From positions 30,717 to 94,716 of the forward strand of contig DEFD01000040.1 of NCBI GenBank assembly GCA_002350615.1: 64,000 nt of DNA, given 5' to 3'. Below the pieces are notes generated by a model that worked only from the letters and a program-made list of their open reading frames with translations, made no database searches and was not told the origin of the DNA. The stretch's first letter is position 1; each line of letters starts with the position of its first letter. Position numbers and translations under genes: made by a program. Shown piece by piece: positions 26,621-34,717 of this stretch. Origin of the DNA: Bacteroidales bacterium UBA2861. Its GTDB lineage: Bacteria; Bacteroidota; Bacteroidia; Bacteroidales; UBA932.

Positions 26621-27931
26621 ATGAAGGTATATATCGAAACTTACGGCTGCCAGATGAACGTGAACGACACCGAAGTGGTGTTTTCCATCCTGGCCCGCAA
26701 AGGATATGAGAGGACGGAAGACATAGCGCAGGCCGATGTCATCATGGCCAACACCTGCTCCATCCGGGACAATGCGGAACAGCGCATCTGGGGCCGGGTG
26801 GATTATTTTTCCGGCTTCCGCAAGGCCCGCAAAGGCGTGCTGGTGGGAATCCTGGGTTGCATGGCGGAGCGTCTGAAGGACGCCCTGCTGGATACCGGGA
26901 AAGTGGATGTCGTGGCGGGGCCCGATGCATACCGCAATCTTCCGGAACTCCTGACCGCCGCGAGGGAAGGACATCCCCAGATGGACGTAATTCTCTCAAG
27001 GGAAGAAACTTACGGGGACATATCTCCGGTCCGCATAGACAAGAACGGGGTCAGCGCCTTCATCTCCATCATGCGCGGCTGCAACAATGTCTGTTCCTAT
27101 TGCGTCGTGCCATACACCCGTGGTGCGGAACGCAGCCGGGACTGGCGCACGATAGTCAGGGAAGCCTGCGACTGCTTCGCTTCGGGCTACCGGGAAGTGA
27201 CCCTACTGGGGCAGAATGTGGATTCATATCTCTATGAAGATGTGAATTTCGCGGCGCTCCTCGGCAAGGTTGCCGATGTCTCTCCACTGCTGAGGGTGCG
27301 ATTCTCCACTTCGCATCCCAAGGACATATCGGACGAAGTCATCGCCATGATGGCAGGCAAGCCGAATATATGCCACCAGATCCACCTGCCGGTGCAGAGC
27401 GGGAACGACAGGATACTGGAAAAGATGCGGCGCCGCTACACCAGGGCATGGTATCTGGAACGCGTCGCCAAGATCCGGGAAGCCATGCCGGACTGCGGGA
27501 TAAGCACCGATGCAATCGTGGGTTTCTGCTCGGAGACGGAAGAAGAATTCAGGGACACCCTGTCGCTCTTCAGGGAAGTCGGCTTCGATTCGGCCTTCAT
27601 GTTCAACTATTCCGAGCGTCCGGGCACACTCGCGGCCCGCAATTACCCCGACGACGTGCCTGCGGAAGAGAAGACCAGACGCCTCAACGAACTCATTGAG
27701 CTACAGAACGGCCTTTCCCTCGAAAGCAACCGCAGGGACCTCGGGAAAAACTTTGAAGTGCTCGTGGAAGGGCCTTCCAAGAAAGGTTCCGGACAGCTTT
27801 GCGGGCGGAACGGCGCCGGCAAGATGTGCGTGTGGACGGACTCCACCCACAAGGCGGGAGACTATGTATATGTGAAGGTGACCGACTGCAGCAGTGCCAC
27901 CCTTCTGTGTGAACTGATTGAAAACCAATAA
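26621..27931 (+). CDS. miaB: tRNA-2-methylthio-N6-dimethylallyladenosine synthase
   Basis: A radical-SAM methylthiotransferase modifying A37 of tRNAs, 436 residues. The N-terminal UPF0004 domain has the three cluster cysteines in YGCQMN, ANTCSIRDNAE and LGCMAERLKD. The radical-SAM triad is CNNVCSYC near residue 155, and a C-terminal TRAM domain follows (LVEGPSKKGSGQLCGRN). MiaB rather than RimO or MtaB is supported by NTCSIRDNAEQR and VVPYTRGAERSR. Confidence 0.96.
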   Translation: MKVYIETYGCQMNVNDTEVVFSILARKGYERTEDIAQADVIMANTCSIRDNAEQRIWGRVDYFSGFRKARKGVLVGILGCMAERLKDALLDTGKVDVVAGPDAYRNLPELLTAAREGHPQMDVILSREETYGDISPVRIDKNGVSAFISIMRGCNNVCSYCVVPYTRGAERSRDWRTIVREACDCFASGYREVTLLGQNVDSYLYEDVNFAALLGKVADVSPLLRVRFSTSHPKDISDEVIAMMAGKPNICHQIHLPVQSGNDRILEKMRRRYTRAWYLERVAKIREAMPDCGISTDAIVGFCSETEEEFRDTLSLFREVGFDSAFMFNYSERPGTLAARNYPDDVPAEEKTRRLNELIELQNGLSLESNRRDLGKNFEVLVEGPSKKGSGQLCGRNGAGKMCVWTDSTHKAGDYVYVKVTDCSSATLLCELIENQ

Positions 27932-27941
27932 CCTATAAATC

Positions 27942-28913
27942 ATGAAGCATACGAAAATTTTAGTTGCGGCCCTCTTTTGCCTTGGACTGGCCGCCGTATC
28001 ATGCGCCGAAAAGGAAAAAGGGTACGAACCACTTCAGCCCGACCTGAAAATCCTGCTCTACCCCCAGGGGCAGACGGTGGATGCCGGAATCGTTGAAAAT
28101 GGTGTGCAGATCACCCAGGGCCCCGGAGAAGACAATGGTCTGCGCGGAGAGGAGAAGATGAACGAGCGCGGAAATATCTCCAATGTGAACGACAGCGCCC
28201 GTATGGAGATTTACTTCCCCAAGAACCCGAACGGGCTGGTGATAGTGAACTGCCCCGGAGGCGGATATTCAATAGTATCTTCTATTAACGAGGGGCTCTG
28301 CGCCGCAGAATGGCTTACAAGCCAGGGAGTTACCGTATGCAACCTGATTTACAGGCTTCCCAACTTCCACCGCACGGTTCCCCTTACCGATGTCCAGAAC
28401 GCTTTCCGTTACTGCCGTGCGCATGCCGCCGAGTGGGGATGCAGCAAGGTGGGTGTGATGGGTTATTCAGCCGGTGGTCATCTTGCCGCCAGCGCATCGA
28501 CCCTCTTTGTGGACGAGATCACAAGGCCGGACTTCTCCATCCTGATCTATCCTGTCATCGACCTGGACCTTGCAATAACCCACAAGGGCACGAGACTCAG
28601 ACTCCTTGGAGAGAATCCCTCGGAAGAACTTCTTGAGCACTACTCTTTGAACAAACAGGTAAGCGACAATACCCCTGTGACTTTCATCGCCCTGAGTTCC
28701 TACGACAAGACCGTGGCTCCCGAAAACAGCATCCGCTATTACAACGCGCTGCACGAGCACAACATTGAATGCCAGTTGCACATGTACCCGCTGGGCGGTC
28801 ATGGCTGGGGATTCTACCACGAGCCCTACTCAAAGGACAAGCTTGAGCAGTACCGCGAAGTCTTCTACGCGGACCTTGGCCGCTTCCTCAAGGACTGCTG
28901 CCCTGACAAGTAA
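27942..28913 (+). CDS. Alpha/beta-hydrolase lipoprotein (BD-FAE/acetylesterase-like)
   Basis: A predicted exported esterase of 323 residues with lipobox AAVSCAE. The oxyanion region is NCPGGGYSI, the nucleophile elbow is GYSAGGH and the catalytic His is in GGHGWGF; an Asp candidate lies in SYDKTV. Relatives deacetylate xylans or cleave feruloyl esters. It follows miaB by 10 bases and may be co-transcribed. Its stop codon lies inside the left copy of the 94-bp direct repeat. Confidence 0.85.
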   Translation: MKHTKILVAALFCLGLAAVSCAEKEKGYEPLQPDLKILLYPQGQTVDAGIVENGVQITQGPGEDNGLRGEEKMNERGNISNVNDSARMEIYFPKNPNGLVIVNCPGGGYSIVSSINEGLCAAEWLTSQGVTVCNLIYRLPNFHRTVPLTDVQNAFRYCRAHAAEWGCSKVGVMGYSAGGHLAASASTLFVDEITRPDFSILIYPVIDLDLAITHKGTRLRLLGENPSEELLEHYSLNKQVSDNTPVTFIALSSYDKTVAPENSIRYYNALHEHNIECQLHMYPLGGHGWGFYHEPYSKDKLEQYREVFYADLGRFLKDCCPDK

Positions 28914-28995
28914 GCTGCTGATTTGCAGTGTTTTGATCTGTTTCGCTCCCCTTCCGCTCGAGGGGGAGTGAAATTGTTTATTGCACTGAACGACA
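28902..28995 (+). repeat. Left 94-bp direct repeat with REP-like hairpin
   Basis: Aligns without gaps to 29908-30001, differing at scattered positions. It contains a palindrome (28941-28952 against 28961-28973) and the shared tail GAAATTGTTTATTGCACTGA. Together with the right copy it brackets the RAYT-like transposase gene. The hairpin may also act as a terminator for the esterase gene. Confidence 0.8.
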
Positions 28996-29019
28996 AGAAG
29001 TTATTTATCAGGCTCAACT

Positions 29020-29919
29020 ATAAAAACAGCCATTCACATTTATCAAAGGACAGAAAACGGCTTTCTGCTTTTCTATAGCGCGACTGACTTTTTGACCTTC
29101 TTCACGATAATCTGTGGCGCTGCAAGGAAATACGGTGTGAAGGTCCTCGGCATTTGCCCGATGTTCGACCATCTGCACGTGTTGGTCGAGGCCTCTTCCC
29201 GTAAGGATATCGTACGATTCGTGCAACGTTACACTTCGCTATATGCCATTGAGTTGAATGAAACCGTCGGGGCCAGCGGTCCTGTTTTCTCGATACCGTT
29301 CGGAAGTGCGGTAAAACGAGGAGAGAAGGCTATCAGGACCTGCTGCTCATATGTTTACAACAACCCTTGCGAGAAGCGTCTTTGCAATAAAGCCGAGGAA
29401 TACAGATGGAACTTTCTTGCATATGCCACTTCAAAATATCCTTTTTCGGATAAACTGCGGCGGGAAGAAGCATCTGCAAGACTGCGTTCTGCGACCAAAA
29501 TGGTAGATTACCTCTTCCTGCATTCCGAGTATTTGAAACACAAATGGATCGCTTCGCTTTTCGGCAGACTGAATGACAAGGAGAAGAACCAATTGACGGA
29601 CTACATCATCTGTAAATATAATTGTATAGACTATCCGGCATTGCTCTCATATTACGGCGGCTCATACGATCAGGCCTGCCTGGCCTTCGCATCGAATCAA
29701 GGCAGCGAGTACGATATCCGGGAAGAGTTTCATCCCGAATCGCATACCGGCTATCTGATAATCCCCAACATACTGAGACGACATTTTGGCTTTAACACCG
29801 TTTACAGCGCTATCCGTTTGCCGCAGAAAGACAGAGAACGCTTGTACAGGCGACTGTTATGTTACGGGAAGTTTTCCAGGAGGCAGCTCTGCAAATATTT
29901 AAGGCTACCTGACAAATAA
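29020..29919 (+). CDS. RAYT-like (IS200/Y1-HUH) transposase, start unclear
   Basis: A Y1-type HUH transposase/REP-associated nuclease (TnpA_REP family) that recognises structured single-stranded DNA. Visible motifs: a HxH metal site in CPMFDHLHVLVE and SYVYNNPCEKRL, the usual RAYT block. The homologous-looking N-terminus (IHIYQRTENGFLLFYSATDF) begins upstream of the first conventional start: no ATG exists in frame, only ATA at 29020 and TTG at 29092. The gene may therefore use a rare start or have lost its start codon. The C-terminal ~120 residues are a region of unknown function. It is bracketed by REP-like repeats. Confidence 0.75.
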   Translation: MKTAIHIYQRTENGFLLFYSATDFLTFFTIICGAARKYGVKVLGICPMFDHLHVLVEASSRKDIVRFVQRYTSLYAIELNETVGASGPVFSIPFGSAVKRGEKAIRTCCSYVYNNPCEKRLCNKAEEYRWNFLAYATSKYPFSDKLRREEASARLRSATKMVDYLFLHSEYLKHKWIASLFGRLNDKEKNQLTDYIICKYNCIDYPALLSYYGGSYDQACLAFASNQGSEYDIREEFHPESHTGYLIIPNILRRHFGFNTVYSAIRLPQKDRERLYRRLLCYGKFSRRQLCKYLRLPDK

Positions 29920-30001
29920 ACCACTGATTTACAATGCCTTAATACAATTCGCTCCCCCTCATGCGGAAGGGGAGCGAAATTGTTTATTGCACTGAACTAC
30001 A
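29908..30001 (+). repeat. Right 94-bp direct repeat with REP-like hairpin
   Basis: Gapless partner of 28902-28995. It contains a perfect 10-bp stem (TTCGCTCCCC at 29948-29957 with GGGGAGCGAA at 29969-29978). It begins over the transposase stop codon, just as the left copy begins over the esterase stop codon. Confidence 0.8.
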
Positions 30002-30022
30002 GTGGGTTAGCTGTCAGCCCCA

Positions 30023-31804
30023 CTACTGGATGAAAGCGAGGATTTCGCCTTTCTGGACGGTCTTGCCCTGGGCAGCCATTACGGCAAGGACACGACCGTT
30101 GATGGCGGGAAGTATCTCCTCGTGCCCGTAGTAGGTGTCTATGAATCCCATAGCTTCACCCGCATGAACTTCGCTGCCGTTCACCGGAGCCGAGGAAGTG
30201 TCATCCACATCCACTCCCCAGAGGACTTTGCCGCGCACAGGGGCCTGGACGGCGATGGCGGCAGGGTGCTCTTTCATGAAAGTCGCGGCGTCGAATTCCG
30301 GCAGTTCCACAACGGGACGCTTGATCACGATCGGGGCGCCCGCCTTGGCGCGCAGATCTTCCAGTTCGGCATTGAAGCGCTGTTTGGCAACGCCGCTGCG
30401 ATAGTCCCTGTACTGGCGCTCGTGCATGGCGAGTTCGAAGAGTTCTTCATCGTCCTGACCGCAGTCCCAGCCTTCCTGAGCCATCATTTCGCGGAACTTG
30501 GGCAGTTCGTCCGGGTACATGTCCTGTGGATTGCCGTCGTAGAATTCGAAGCCCTTCTCCTTGGCGATGGCGACAATTTCCGGTGCCAGTTCGCCGGGGA
30601 GTTTTCCCATCTTGCCCAGAATCATGCCCCAGCTGTCCTTGTCCACGGAACTCCAGCGCGGTTTTCCCTTGACGGTGTCCAGCAGGTTCATGAGCGCTAT
30701 ATTCTTGACATACTGGCTGAACGGAGTGACGAGCGGAGGGTAACCTACCCGCGGCCACACGTAGCATACTTCGTCGAAGAGCTTCACCATGAGGGTGTCC
30801 AGAGTTATTTCCGGACGTCCCGCAGCACGTTCCGCGGCGTTCACGGCACCGAGGAAAGGCTTGAGGTCCGCCATCATTGAGCCCATCATGCCTCCCGGAA
30901 GGCCGCAGCCTACCAGCAGCGAAGTCATCACTTTGTTGGCGGGATTGATCCAGTAGCCGAGGAAGTCGTCGATAAATTCCTGAGTCAGGGCCCGGACCTG
31001 CATGTATGCGTCCATATTGATGTCCTTCACCAGGAAGCCGTCCGCCTTGAGCATTTCACGGATAGTAATCACGTCCGGATGCACTTTGCCCCATGACAGC
31101 GGTTCCACGGCGACATCCAGGTAGTCAGCCCCGGCACGGGCCACTTCAAGCATCGAAGCCGGCGAGAAACCGGGACCGCAGTGCCCGTGATACTGTATTA
31201 TGATGGACGGATATTTTTTCTTGATCTCGGAAGTGAGCTGCGCGAGGAAAGTGGGGCGGCCGATTCCCGCCATGTCCTTGAGGCAGATTTCATCGGCTCC
31301 GTATTCCACCAGCTTGTCCACTATGCCCATGTAGTATTCCACCGTGTGCACTGGGCTGTAGGTAATGGAAAGCGCCGCCTGGGAAATCATGCCGGCTTTC
31401 TTGGCATATTCAACGCTGAGGCGCAGGTTGCGGTGGTCGTTAAGTCCGCAGAATGAACGGGCGATATCGGTGCCCTGGGCCTTTTTCACCTTGAACATCA
31501 GCTCCCTCACGTCAGCAGGGACGGGGTTCATGCGAAGGGCGTTCAGTCCCCTTTCCAGCATGTGCGTCTGGATGCCGGCCTTATGGAAGGGCGCGGTCCA
31601 CTGCCGGACGGCAGTGTTGGGGTTCTCCCCAAAGAGCAGGTTCACCTGCTCGAACGCGCCGCCATTGGTCTCCACACGGTCGAACACGCCCATATCTATA
31701 ATTGCCGGTGCCACCCTCACAAGCTGGTCCACCCGGGGCACATACTTGCCGGAGGACTGCCACATATCCCTGTAAACCAATGAAAATTTTATTTCCCTTG
31801 ACAT
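30023..31804 (-). CDS. Oxaloacetate decarboxylase alpha/pyruvate carboxylase subunit B-like protein
   Basis: A carboxyltransferase of 593 residues. The HMGL-like TIM barrel is at ~residues 25-300, with the metal-binding YHGHCGPG and catalytic CLKDMAG; the conserved carboxylase domain follows (~310-465), then a biotinyl-like beta domain at the C-terminus. The usual AMKM biotinylation motif is replaced by AMGFIDTYYG, so the biotin-accepting Lys is absent. The enzyme might use a separate biotin carrier protein; no such gene or membrane decarboxylase subunit is adjacent. It is transcribed alone, divergent from the tRNA. Confidence 0.85.
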   Translation of the reverse strand: MSREIKFSLVYRDMWQSSGKYVPRVDQLVRVAPAIIDMGVFDRVETNGGAFEQVNLLFGENPNTAVRQWTAPFHKAGIQTHMLERGLNALRMNPVPADVRELMFKVKKAQGTDIARSFCGLNDHRNLRLSVEYAKKAGMISQAALSITYSPVHTVEYYMGIVDKLVEYGADEICLKDMAGIGRPTFLAQLTSEIKKKYPSIIIQYHGHCGPGFSPASMLEVARAGADYLDVAVEPLSWGKVHPDVITIREMLKADGFLVKDINMDAYMQVRALTQEFIDDFLGYWINPANKVMTSLLVGCGLPGGMMGSMMADLKPFLGAVNAAERAAGRPEITLDTLMVKLFDEVCYVWPRVGYPPLVTPFSQYVKNIALMNLLDTVKGKPRWSSVDKDSWGMILGKMGKLPGELAPEIVAIAKEKGFEFYDGNPQDMYPDELPKFREMMAQEGWDCGQDDEELFELAMHERQYRDYRSGVAKQRFNAELEDLRAKAGAPIVIKRPVVELPEFDAATFMKEHPAAIAVQAPVRGKVLWGVDVDDTSSAPVNGSEVHAGEAMGFIDTYYGHEEILPAINGRVLAVMAAQGKTVQKGEILAFIQ

Positions 31805-31944
31805 ATTGACCGTATTTTTTGTACAAAATTAACCATTTTTGCGCATTATAATCCTCCCCAATCATTAAAATAAAAGCACTTCTCCTCATGGGCCCTATTT
31901 TTTACATTTTTTGCAACTGCTATTGTGCAGTAAAAATATTTTTG

Positions 31945-31952
31945 TACCTTTG
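31945..31952 (+). promoter_or_regulatory. -7 promoter box for tRNA-His
   Basis: TACCTTTG fits the Bacteroidota -7 consensus TAnnTTTG, with a TTG-containing element about 22 bases upstream. It precedes the tRNA by about 80 bases. The 31805-31944 stretch otherwise holds only AT-rich leader sequence for the divergent carboxyltransferase gene; I see no gene there. Confidence 0.6.
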
Positions 31953-32032
31953 CAATCCCTTCGCGGGCGAAACCTGTTGGTGCGGTACTCCGGCAGAATC
32001 CGGAACCTGACCCCGCAAAGGTTCATAACACG

Positions 32033-32108
32033 GTGCAATTAGCTCAGTTGGTAGAGTCCCAGATTGTGGTTCTGGTTGTCGTGGGTTCGAGCCCCACATT
32101 GCACCCCA
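32033..32108 (+). tRNA. tRNA-His (GTG)
   Basis: Cloverleaf with acceptor GTGCAAT (32033-32039) pairing ATTGCAC (32098-32104). The extra G at 32032 (G-1) faces discriminator C 32105, the tRNA-His signature. The D arm is AGCTCAGTTGGTAGAG, the anticodon stem-loop CCAGATTGTGGTTCTGG carries GTG, and the T arm is GTGGGTTCGAGCCCCAC. CCA is encoded at 32106-32108. Confidence 0.97.
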
Positions 32109-32109
32109 C

Positions 32110-32147
32110 AAAAAAATCCGGCCCTTGTAAATGGGTCGGATTTTTTC
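32110..32147 (+). terminator. Rho-independent terminator after tRNA-His
   Basis: AAAAAATCCGGCCC (32111-32124) pairs with GGGTCGGATTTTTT (32133-32146) with one mismatch, giving a strong hairpin with a T tail. The A tract on the other side makes it potentially bidirectional, so it could also stop transcription of the lipoprotein remnant from the minus strand. Confidence 0.9.
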
Positions 32148-32168
32148 GTTCTGCAGAGAACTCCCCTG

Positions 32169-32475
32169 CTATTCGTAGCTCATCGAAAGAGTGACAAGAT
32201 TGACATCGACAGAGCCGGAATTCTTGCACCAGACGTGCTCTGCCGCGGCATCGGCAGGCTGACCGTTCACATTGTTGTGGGAGGTAGGAAAATATACCGG
32301 AGATGAATAAGTAGAAGAAATCTGCGTAAAATTGCCTACACCCTGTCCCGTGGCTCTCCTGGTTGCCGCGAAATTGCCTATATTTTTATCGGTCTTCGTG
32401 TAATATACATAGCCCGTGCAACTGATGGGAAGCACCTGGGAGACCTTACTTCCATCCCACCATTCTGCGCAGTCA
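32169..32475 (-). pseudogene. C-terminal fragment of a fimbrillin-type lipoprotein
   Basis: In one frame this stretch encodes about 100 residues that align with the C-terminus of the lipoprotein at 54746-57136 (for example GVGNFTQISS, NVNGQPADAAAEHVW and the ending TLSMSYE). I estimate about two-thirds identity by eye, so it is a paralogue, not a recent copy. Similarity stops abruptly near 32475 (AEWW region) where the toxin remnant ends. No signal peptide, start or ribosome-binding site is present, so it is a 5'-truncated gene. Confidence 0.8.
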
Positions 32476-32646
32476 GGGTCTATTCGCAGCCGGTGAGTCC
32501 GATAACAGTTCAGATGTCTTGAGCCAATAGAAGAATGCTTCGGGATTCTGGAATTTGAGCTGGTTCAGGCGGGATGAGAAGGAGTCCGGAATGCGTGCCG
32601 CCGCTTTTTCTATCCATTCAAGACTTCGGCTGTCTGGTGATATCAT
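32473..32646 (-). pseudogene. Truncated AbiEii-like toxin ORF
   Basis: The 57-residue ORF starts MISPDSRSLEWIEKAAARI at ATG 32646, which overlaps the antitoxin stop as ATGA. The N-terminus resembles AbiEii/AbiGii nucleotidyltransferase toxins that follow DUF6577/AbiEi-type genes, but the nucleotidyltransferase domain (GGxxL and DxD motifs) is missing. The residues after about 20 (FQNPEAFFYWLKTSELL) are not recognised. It ends exactly where the lipoprotein fragment begins, in another frame. It is a likely deletion remnant. Confidence 0.6.
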
Positions 32647-33362
32647 TTTTCTGTCTCCTTCAGTATTGCATTGACTTCTTCTGTCCGGTTTCTCCGCCCG
32701 GCATAGCGGAGAAGGGTTTTACGGCTGACGGCATACCGGCTGAATGCCGCGGCATAGATGGCGTATGCCTCCGAGCCGGTAAGGGCATGGAGGGCATTGT
32801 CGCACAGAATGTCCACAAGAATTTTTTCAAGTGTTGGGACGCTAACCCCGCCCGAGACTTCAACGGGAGCCTGGCTCACCTGCGGTGTGACAACAACCAG
32901 TTCCCTGCCGGGGGCAACCCGGGAAAGAAGGCTCCTCTCCGAATCTTGGAGGATGAGCGAGTCCGTCAGGTTTTCAAGGGCGTCGGCGACAGAACCAGCC
33001 GCAAGGCGTTCCGCCCCCACGATGGTAAGGCGGAAATTGGGGATGTCATGCATCAGGGGCAGGATGGCGTCCGTGTGCCAGATACTTGTCTGTGAAAACG
33101 GCAGGGCCGCTTTCAGCTCCTTGAACAGCTTGGAGGTTTTTTCGTCCGGAACGATGTGAAAAGCCGGTTTGAAACCACTGCCCGGCAAGAGCAGGCCGTC
33201 CTCCTTTTTTATCCTGCCCTCCCTCACTAGACGGCTGACAATGGTAAGCGAGCTCCCTTCCGGAGAATGGAACTCTTCCCGGAGAAGGGCTACCAACTCC
33301 GTAGCGGCCACGCCCTCCGGATGAGTGCCGACAGTTGATATGATGCGCTCCGTGAGTGTCAT
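32643..33362 (-). CDS. AbiEi/DUF6577-like antitoxin, orphan
   Basis: A 239-residue protein whose first ~75 residues form a winged-helix-like domain (TLTERIISTVGTHPEGVAAT, EEFHSPEGSSLTIVSRLVRE), followed by an alpha/beta domain (SIWHTDAILPLMHD, FRLTIVGAERLAAG). This matches the antitoxin half of AbiE-type (type IV) toxin-antitoxin systems. ATG 33362 is preceded by a TACCTTTG box ending 4 bases upstream, suggesting a leaderless mRNA. The partner toxin is reduced to a short remnant, so the antitoxin is probably orphaned. Antitoxin identity is from the family pattern and is not certain. Confidence 0.65.
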   Translation of the reverse strand: MTLTERIISTVGTHPEGVAATELVALLREEFHSPEGSSLTIVSRLVREGRIKKEDGLLLPGSGFKPAFHIVPDEKTSKLFKELKAALPFSQTSIWHTDAILPLMHDIPNFRLTIVGAERLAAGSVADALENLTDSLILQDSERSLLSRVAPGRELVVVTPQVSQAPVEVSGGVSVPTLEKILVDILCDNALHALTGSEAYAIYAAAFSRYAVSRKTLLRYAGRRNRTEEVNAILKETEK

Positions 33363-33366
33363 GGCG

Positions 33367-33374
33367 CAAAGGTA
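33367..33374 (-). promoter_or_regulatory. -7 promoter box of the antitoxin gene
   Basis: TACCTTTG on the minus strand, 4 bases before ATG 33362, within an AT-rich stretch containing two TTTGTCA-like repeats that could bind the antitoxin for autoregulation (inference). Confidence 0.5.
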
Positions 33375-33415
33375 AAACAAATTTGTCAGAAATTCCAATA
33401 ATTTGACAAAAATGT

Positions 33416-34717
33416 TTATAAAGAGCTTTCAGTGCCTGCGAGTCCGACCACTTTCAGGGCTATTTCCCTGCAGGTCCGGGCCACTTCAGGATCCAGACCG
33501 TAGTCGCTGACGTCTTCCGAGAACGGCTCGCCGAAAAGAAAGAGATAATTAACGCAGGCCTTGAGGTAGGCGCCATTGCGGTTCTGATGGAAATTGTCCC
33601 CCCAGTATAGTTTGATTCCGGCATTGTATGCCTGCAGGAAAGCATCGGCGATAGGAGAGATGTCCGCGCCCATTGCAGCGGCCAGAAGCCTGGAGCCTTT
33701 TGCCAGATCCGCATAGAAAGCCTCGTGACTGCCGTAACCTTCCCAGTCCGAGCGTGGCCAGGCCCAGGTGCGCTCGAGTATCAGACGGCAGGAAGGAGAG
33801 TATTTCCGTACCCTTCCCGCCATTTCGAGGGATTCTGAAAGGATATGGGCATTTTTGACGGTATCGACGGCATAGGTAGATGCACTCGTCGTGTTATTCT
33901 GGAGCAGCGCCACTTCGTAGCCCCCTTCCGCAATCGCCGCCCGGGTTAGTTCGAGTTGCAGATGTTTCGAGAAATCATAACCTCCCTTGATATTTATGCC
34001 CACGTCCAGCCTGCGGCCCTGGCTGTGCGCGATTTCAAGCAGGGCAAGATACGATGCGCTGAAGAAAGTGAAGGAATTGCCTATCATCAGCACCCGCGTG
34101 GTACTCACGGCCCCCTCGGGCCATACTGCAAGATACATTGAGCAGCGCGGCCTTTTCGAGAGATAGACTTTCACCTTGGGATCTGGCGCACTCTCGAGTG
34201 CACGCATCCGCACATAGAATTTCTTGGATTTCAGGCCCTTGTCGAGCGTTATTGTGTTTACGCGCCAGGTTTCATTGGCCTCCGAATAGCGCTTCATCGT
34301 AAATTCGGCCCGCTCGCCAAAAGCTCTCCACTTTTTCCCGTCGTAGTATTCGCAAATCCATTTTTTCGCTCCTCCGATGCCGTTGATTCCCATAGAGAAG
34401 GAAACATCCACATCGGCGCCGGCAGGCAGTGGCCCGCAGGGGGCGGTGATAAGGAAATAATCGCCCTGCCTTACGTTGGAAACATTTATGGTACCGCTAT
34501 TCTCACGGCCGAAAACAGGGGCAGTTCCTACAAAAGTGAGAGTCGCACTGCCCGTTTCGTCTTTCTCTTCGTGATCCCTGACCCAGGCACTCTCGGTTTT
34601 CGGATTCATAGGGAAAAACCATCGTGCCGTGACGGAGGGCCGCCCGGCAAACATCGACACCGCCTGAGAAAAAAGCAGCAGTGCGGCAAGGGAAAATCTT
34701 TGAAATGCAGTTTTCAC
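33416..34717 (-). CDS. Exported SGNH/DUF4886-like hydrolase
   Basis: A predicted carbohydrate esterase of 433 residues with a signal peptide (ending SMFAG). An N-terminal beta-sandwich (~25-200) has no clear match. The SGNH domain then shows VLMIGNSFTFF (block I Ser), GNS-type spacing and a C-terminal DNFHQNRNGAYL with catalytic Asp and His. It is the last gene of the pectin locus and overlaps the CE7 gene by 4 bases. Such enzymes remove acetyl or methyl groups from pectic side chains; the exact substrate is not evident. Confidence 0.8.
   Translation of the reverse strand: MKTAFQRFSLAALLLFSQAVSMFAGRPSVTARWFFPMNPKTESAWVRDHEEKDETGSATLTFVGTAPVFGRENSGTINVSNVRQGDYFLITAPCGPLPAGADVDVSFSMGINGIGGAKKWICEYYDGKKWRAFGERAEFTMKRYSEANETWRVNTITLDKGLKSKKFYVRMRALESAPDPKVKVYLSKRPRCSMYLAVWPEGAVSTTRVLMIGNSFTFFSASYLALLEIAHSQGRRLDVGINIKGGYDFSKHLQLELTRAAIAEGGYEVALLQNNTTSASTYAVDTVKNAHILSESLEMAGRVRKYSPSCRLILERTWAWPRSDWEGYGSHEAFYADLAKGSRLLAAAMGADISPIADAFLQAYNAGIKLYWGDNFHQNRNGAYLKACVNYLFLFGEPFSEDVSDYGLDPEVARTCREIALKVVGLAGTESSL

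Noticed and set aside
32033..32475. Attachment site of an integrated mobile element at tRNA-His
   Set aside because: No second copy of the tRNA 3' end and no integrase gene is visible in the window.
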